From positions 52,764,846 through 52,828,845 of the forward strand of contig CAMZMU010000063.1 of NCBI GenBank assembly GCA_947311845.1: a stretch of 64,000 bases of DNA. The letters are read 5' to 3'. How positions within the stretch are numbered: position 1 is the stretch's first letter; each line of letters begins with the position of its first letter. This DNA is from Poa pratensis. Taxonomy: Eukaryota; Streptophyta; Magnoliopsida; Poales; Poaceae. Below are positions 59,112 to 64,000 of this stretch, piece after piece. Both the position numbers and the translations under genes were made by a program. The notes below the pieces were generated by a model, which had not been told where the DNA came from, made no database searches, and saw only the letters and a list, made by a program, of their open reading frames with translations.

Positions 59112-60659
59112 TCTCTATCCTATAAAAGCTGAGCGCTTCAGTGTTCCTCGCCGGGTACGATAGAAGTTCTACAGTACGCACTTCTACAGTACCCGATTTT
59201 TTTTTTGCCCTTTTCGCGATAATATGTACATGAAATATATGCGCGCCAACGAGCAGGTTTCATTCCCGTGATCGGTTTCGAGTTTGGTCGACTCTAACAC
59301 CTTAATTTTGGATCCAAACTCGCAAAAACATCTGACGAATTTTATCAAATTCGTCGCACTCAGTCATCTGTTTAAATTTTCCTTTCACGAGTAAATGAAT
59401 ATCAACCTTCCGAACAACTTTCATGTTTTAACCTTTTGGTTTTGACGGACATAAACATATTTCTCTCCAATTTTCAAATTCGTTATATTTTTGACTGCGC
59501 AAAAAAAGGTGCCCATTTTTCCAGAAAGTTGAAGTATTTCTGTAAATACCCATACCTGTCGGAAAAATATGGAAAATACATTTATCAAAATGCTCAGAAA
59601 AATAAATGCTAACTATTTATGACAAAAAAAACATGCTTAGATGTTTTGAACAAAAAAAATAAATGCACTTCCTCTAATTGTGGACTTAAATTGAACATTT
59701 CAATTTGGTAAATATTTGGACGTAATCTAGATGAACTTTCTCTAAATATGAAATTCAATTCAATAAATGTACATCAAACATGTTTAGATATTTTGAATTG
59801 GTGAATATTTAGACAAAAAACAACTGTACTTCCTCTAATTATATGGAATCTAACTTATTAAATGTTTAAATATTTTGAGTTGGTGAATATTTAGACAAAA
59901 AACAAATGCACTTCCTCTAATTGTGGACTTAAATTAAACATTTCAATTTGGTAAATATTTTGATGTAATCTAGATGAAGTTTCTCTAAATATGTAATTCA
60001 ATTCAATAAATGTGTGTTTCCACTTATTATGGACTTAAATTAAATATTACTGAAAAATAGAAACATATTTGAACATTTCAATTTGCTAAAAAAAATTGGA
60101 GATACTCTAAAATATATCAACATGTTCACAAAAATATATGCTAACTACTTATGGCATAATGCAAACATATTTGAACATTCCAATTAGGTGAACATCTTAT
60201 ATTTACTAATTGGAGGCACCATACGAGCCACCACGTTAATCCTGAGAATTAAGAAACCCTATCCATTAGATTAGCCCAAGATGTGTTTGTAGCCATCAGA
60301 TTAACCGTGCCCCCGCCGTGCTGCAAAACGCGAGTCGTCCTGCCTCTGGTCTCATTGAAACGGGAATCAAAATCTAAAGCCTGATCTCCTTCTAGCTGAC
60401 GAAAAGTTAATTTGTCGCACGTATCCCATCGATTTTGCGGCTCCATGGATCCATGGGAGCAGCGGAGAAAGTCTTCGCCTACATCCACGTCCACCATCTA
60501 TGTTTAGCTGCCGCCGGGCATAATCCAAATTCCTAGGTGTCTGGCCACGAGCATGCATAGAAAGCTGCGCTGGCATGGTGAGTTGACAGGTTTCAGATCT
60601 GTTTTTTCCATCTATCGGTACTAATTCCTTGATCTGTAGATTTGAACAACTAATTCGTA

Positions 60660-60783
60660 CTCCCTCCGTTCCAAAATACTTGTCTTCCATTTGTCTAAAT
60701 TTGGATATACCTATACACAAAAACATGTCTAGGTACATCCGAATTTGAACAAATGGAAGACAAGTATTTTAGAACGGAGGGAG
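60660..60783. mobile_element. Stowaway MITE inside the nested Helitron
   Basis: A 124-bp element with ends ctccctccgttccaaaatac and gtattttagaacggagggag, and TA on each side (60658-60659, 60784-60785). It is the third layer of nesting. Confidence 0.95.
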
Positions 60784-61169
60784 TAGCTTATAGCAGTGTA
60801 ATACTACTCCGTACAGCAAATCTAATTAATTAGCTGCAAGGATAAGTTCTCTGGTGCACTTTTCTATGAGAATTAACTATCGGATATACTGGGAGCAGAT
60901 CAATGTAACAAACAGTTTAGATTTAGAAACTTCTTTAGATTAATTCATAAAATAATTCCATTACAATATGTCCTACACGTGGAGAAAATATTGGTATTGG
61001 TACACTAGAAGGACGGTGGTAGAGGCATGACTATTTGAGAGTGTCATACTTATTTTTCTAACGTAAGCTCCTGTCATGCAGTGACTCTGATATGCCCTAA
61101 GCCCTGATGATCGATCTTGGTCGGTTGATAAGCTGAAGAGTTTTATATTTTAAACCACACATAAATCAT

Positions 61170-61340
61170 GTGAGTTCTCTCCTCTGCCGCCTCCGTCCTA
61201 CTCGAAATGATCCTCCTCATGATCCAGGTCTCGATGGCCTATATGCTTTCAAAACAACCATACATGAGAATATAATCACCCCTGAGGCCGTGACATCGTC
61301 TCTTATACGGCATCTATCCCGGCCAAGTCGACCAAGAGGT
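61170..61340 (+). other. Possible captured exon in the nested Helitron
   Basis: A short plus-strand frame contains NDPPHDPGLDGLYAFKTTIH and ends near agaggtaaat, which fits a splice donor (AGAG|GTAAAT). Helitrons often carry pieces of host genes. I do not recognise the source, and the stretch is too short to be sure it was ever coding. Confidence 0.25.
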
Positions 61341-63863
61341 AAATATTATTCTCTCGATTGGATGAAAATCTGTTTAAGGTAGATTATGGTTTTATACGAG
61401 AAGATCCATTTGTTGTTATGATATTTATTCTTCCTATTATGGCAATACGAATGGATGACAACTTTGAGTTGTACCACCATATGTTTGCGAGCAATAGCAG
61501 CACACAGGGATTGTGCCTTTCGTTTGAGGTATGATAACTGAATCATTATGAATAGTTAATATTTTAGAACTTGGAGACTGGAGAGCCATGTTTTCCACAG
61601 ACCCGAGCAAGTTCATATTTTAGATAGGACCATTAGACAATCAAGAATTTAATTGGCTCATTCGTAAGCCACTATCTCTTTTCATAACAATCTTTAATTT
61701 AACGTGATTAATTCATACTCCCTCTGTTTCTTAATACATGGTGTATAATTTTCTTCCAGGAATATTAATACGTGGGAATTTGGCATACGCTCGACTCATT
61801 TGCCCCAAGAAAATCGCGAATAGTTGTCCCGAACAATCACAAATTGAAACAATCCATTAAAAGTATGCATTTAATATTGGGACTGGTCTCTGGATGCCTC
61901 AACTAATCAATGAATTGCAATACACCCCATATTTTGGATTTTCATGAAGTAAGCGGAGATAGTATTTTAGAATAAAAATAGTCATGTTTTCAACGTCAGC
62001 GATTTCTGAAATTAGAAACAGAAAATAAACGATCGGGGTAGCTAATTAGCTTTTTCCTTGGCCACAATTGTCAATGTATTTGGCGCAACTATGCTTTATC
62101 ATGCAATAAATTCTATCACTGCAAGACCATCTTAGCTTTATGAAATGAAGTTAGTGATAGATTTAGTAAGAGTCCATCTGACAAGTATTTCTATAGGTGC
62201 TATGGATGCGAATTACTAAGTGTCCGAAGAATCTCAAGGTGTTGTTTTCTATTTTGTAAAAATATGGTACCACATTCATAGACTAGCTTTTTAATTCTAT
62301 AGAGAATAAATAATGGTAAGAATATTCATGTTTCTATTCGTACCACATTTAAGTGGCCAAATTATGGTAACCACTGCTCATAGCAGGTATTTATGAATGT
62401 TATGCTCTCACAAGGATCTCATAGATCTTAATCTAATTTCATTTTTTCTTTAGCGATGTGGAGGGTATGAGGTCATGTTCTATAGAGATTAGGAATGGGT
62501 TAAATTGGGTATGGCAAATAGTTTAGTTATGGCCTTGCGGGATCCAGAAGATAAATATTACATTCTTTTAGTGATCAAGGTTCCTATTGGTAGAAGAAAA
62601 TAATGTGAGGTGGTTATTGATATTTACGGATTGTTCAACAAAGAAACCATAATTCCAGGCTAATGGTCAGTCAAAACACTTATTGGTGTAGCTAACAATC
62701 CCAATATATAATCATGGAAAATGAAAACCACGACCACCATCGACATTCATCATTTTTCATTGATCTTCATAATAAAATATCAGCCTTAATTATAGGTGCA
62801 CCAAGCATGAATATAACCATTTTATAGCTCTCATGGCACCAAGAATAATTGTACTCCGAACAAAGTACTGGATCTGATTTTAGGCCTAATAGACTAAGCT
62901 ATTAGCTTAGCATGTAATATATACTCTGTTTTGTACATACTTCATAAATATTAATGTACCTTGAAAAACCTTGGAATCATAGCAATATCAGTGCTTATAA
63001 CATGCTACTGTTCCATACTAGGACAAGAAGTTTGCTCGAGAAAGCGGATCATGCATGGCTGGTGCCTTCTATCTAATATAGTTTGTTCGTACGGCGTTTG
63101 TCAAACTAATGGGCCAACATTAATTCTTCCGAATTAAGCTAATATTCAGCAATTAACTTTTGCATTATAATTTCAGATTGCAACCACTTACTCTGTTGCA
63201 AGAAACTCCATTTGTTGCTGAGGACCAAAGCGTACATAATTTATTTGGTCGGAAGAAATAAACAAGGGTAGAAGCTTACTAAAAAGGAAACGATGGTCCA
63301 AATCTTATCTTACCCTAACAAAGATATGAAACAAACAATGTTTAATAGTATCTTTGATTATTACTTCAACGGTAGCTAAATTCCATGATGCACTACTATC
63401 GACTATAATTAAAGATACCAATGTTTAGATGTTAGCAAGTGTTTCAATTTAAAGGTTTTGGGTTCATGGTAGATTGCTCGAGATTTTTATGAACTTAATT
63501 TTGCATAGAAATTATTAGACTATGTTCTACTTTTATTTTAAAGTATGTCCTGAAGTGAGAACATGCTTGAATGATAGTTTCAATCACTTTTGGTCAAGCT
63601 AGCCCGTGCGGATGCACGGGTTGCTGACTAGTTTAGACACAATCTAAATGAACTTTATCTAACTACGGAGTTAAAATTAACAATGCTCATATCATGCATT
63701 CTCTAACTATGAAGTTAAATTAAAAATTTATGTCGAAAAACAAGCATATTTGAACATTTTAATTCACTAAGTATTTGGACATACTCTAGACGAAAAATTC
63801 CGACGGATTTCAACATTTCGAATTACAACGGGTGCGGCGTGCCGCCGCGCCAAATTCCACTAG

Positions 63864-64000
63864 TAGGTTCAAAGAACAGAGGCAGGATTAACACTCAAGA
63901 AAATTATTGTGAATATCATTATCAGTTCTTTATAATTCTGGTCAGATAAGATTATATGATCCCGAGAGAGATACTTCAATGATAGGATTGCAGCGCAGAT
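63864..64000. repeat. RING-flank repeat resumed after the Helitron
   Basis: Continues the block cut at 59111; it matches about 57143-57290 (gaaaattattgtgaat, tctttataattctggtcaga). It runs off the window end. Confidence 0.75.

Larger units (their letters stand above)
60195..63631 (+). mobile_element. Nested non-autonomous Helitron, 3437 bp
   Basis: The 5' end is TCTTATATTTACTAATTGGA. At the 3' end, a stem cccgtgc/gcacggg with loop ggat (63603-63620) is followed by ttgctgactag ending at 63631. It is inserted between A (60194) and T (63632). Removing it restores gtgaacatttagacac, a word repeated elsewhere in the host Helitron as gtgaatatttagaca. Its 3' hairpin differs from that of its host, so it is a different Helitron family. 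It contains a Stowaway and possible gene fragments, but no Rep/helicase. Confidence 0.9.
59112..63863 (+). mobile_element. Helitron containing a second, nested Helitron
   Basis: The 5' end is TCTCTATCCTATAAAAGC. The 3' end has stem ggtgcggc/gccgcgcc (63831-63851) and, 12 nt on, CTAG at 63863. The insertion lies between A (59111) and T (63864). The sister sequence at about 57132-57160 reads straight through (gatatgataggttcatagaa), which confirms both ends. Interior words match the intron Helitron at 31247-31948 and the element at 48170. It is split by a second Helitron at 60195-63631. Without it the element is about 1.3 kb, AT-rich and non-coding. Confidence 0.92.

Overview
This is plant nuclear DNA from a grass, most likely a Pooideae species and possibly Triticeae-like. 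The evidence is genes with many short GT-AG introns, GC-rich first exons, abundant Stowaway and Tourist MITEs, PIF/Harbinger, hAT, MULE and Helitron transposons, and a wheat-style Gypsy solo LTR. No prokaryotic or organellar features were seen. The species call is inference from repeat style.

Four host genes are recognisable, all on the plus strand. (1) 6803-13219: NOC4, a nucleolar 40S-biogenesis factor, 15 exons, 590 aa, with two TGGGCY promoter elements upstream. (2) 15172-18878: a clade-III-type glutamate receptor-like channel (GLR), six exons, whose frame is broken twice by single-base losses in G runs. (3) 27726-33620: a DHHC-CRD protein S-acyltransferase, 10 exons, 618 aa, carrying a Helitron in intron 7. 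(4) 39596-40201: a single-exon ATL-type RING-H2 ubiquitin ligase of 201 aa. They belong to unrelated pathways (ribosome assembly, cation channel, lipid modification of proteins, ubiquitination) and there is no sign that they act together.

The rest is transposon-derived or duplicated DNA. 1-6.5 kb: LTR remnants, a truncated Harbinger element, a solo LTR with target-site duplication (TSD) CCTTA, a LINE 3' end, and a SINE-like retroposon between unusually long 36-bp repeats. 19-20.5 kb: Stowaway MITEs. 21.0-26.5 kb: three PIF/Harbinger elements almost end to end: one with a passenger reading frame, one with a decayed DDE transposase, and one with only the Myb/SANT-like partner protein.

The RING gene is followed by a family of local segmental duplications: diverged copies of its 3' flank recur at about 35.7-37.6, 40.2-42.4, 46.8-48.2, 53.1-58.6, and 58.8-59.1 continued at 63.9-64 kb. 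The 35.7-kb copy still holds the last codons of the RING gene. Because these copies are related, several insertions have their own empty sites inside the window: a 4.4-kb MULE with an intact 749-aa transposase frame (42451-46817), a hAT (54135-55396), a Helitron (48170-53129), and a Helitron nested in a Helitron (60195-63631 inside 59112-63863). This is the most informative feature of the window. I found no convincing undescribed multi-gene system.
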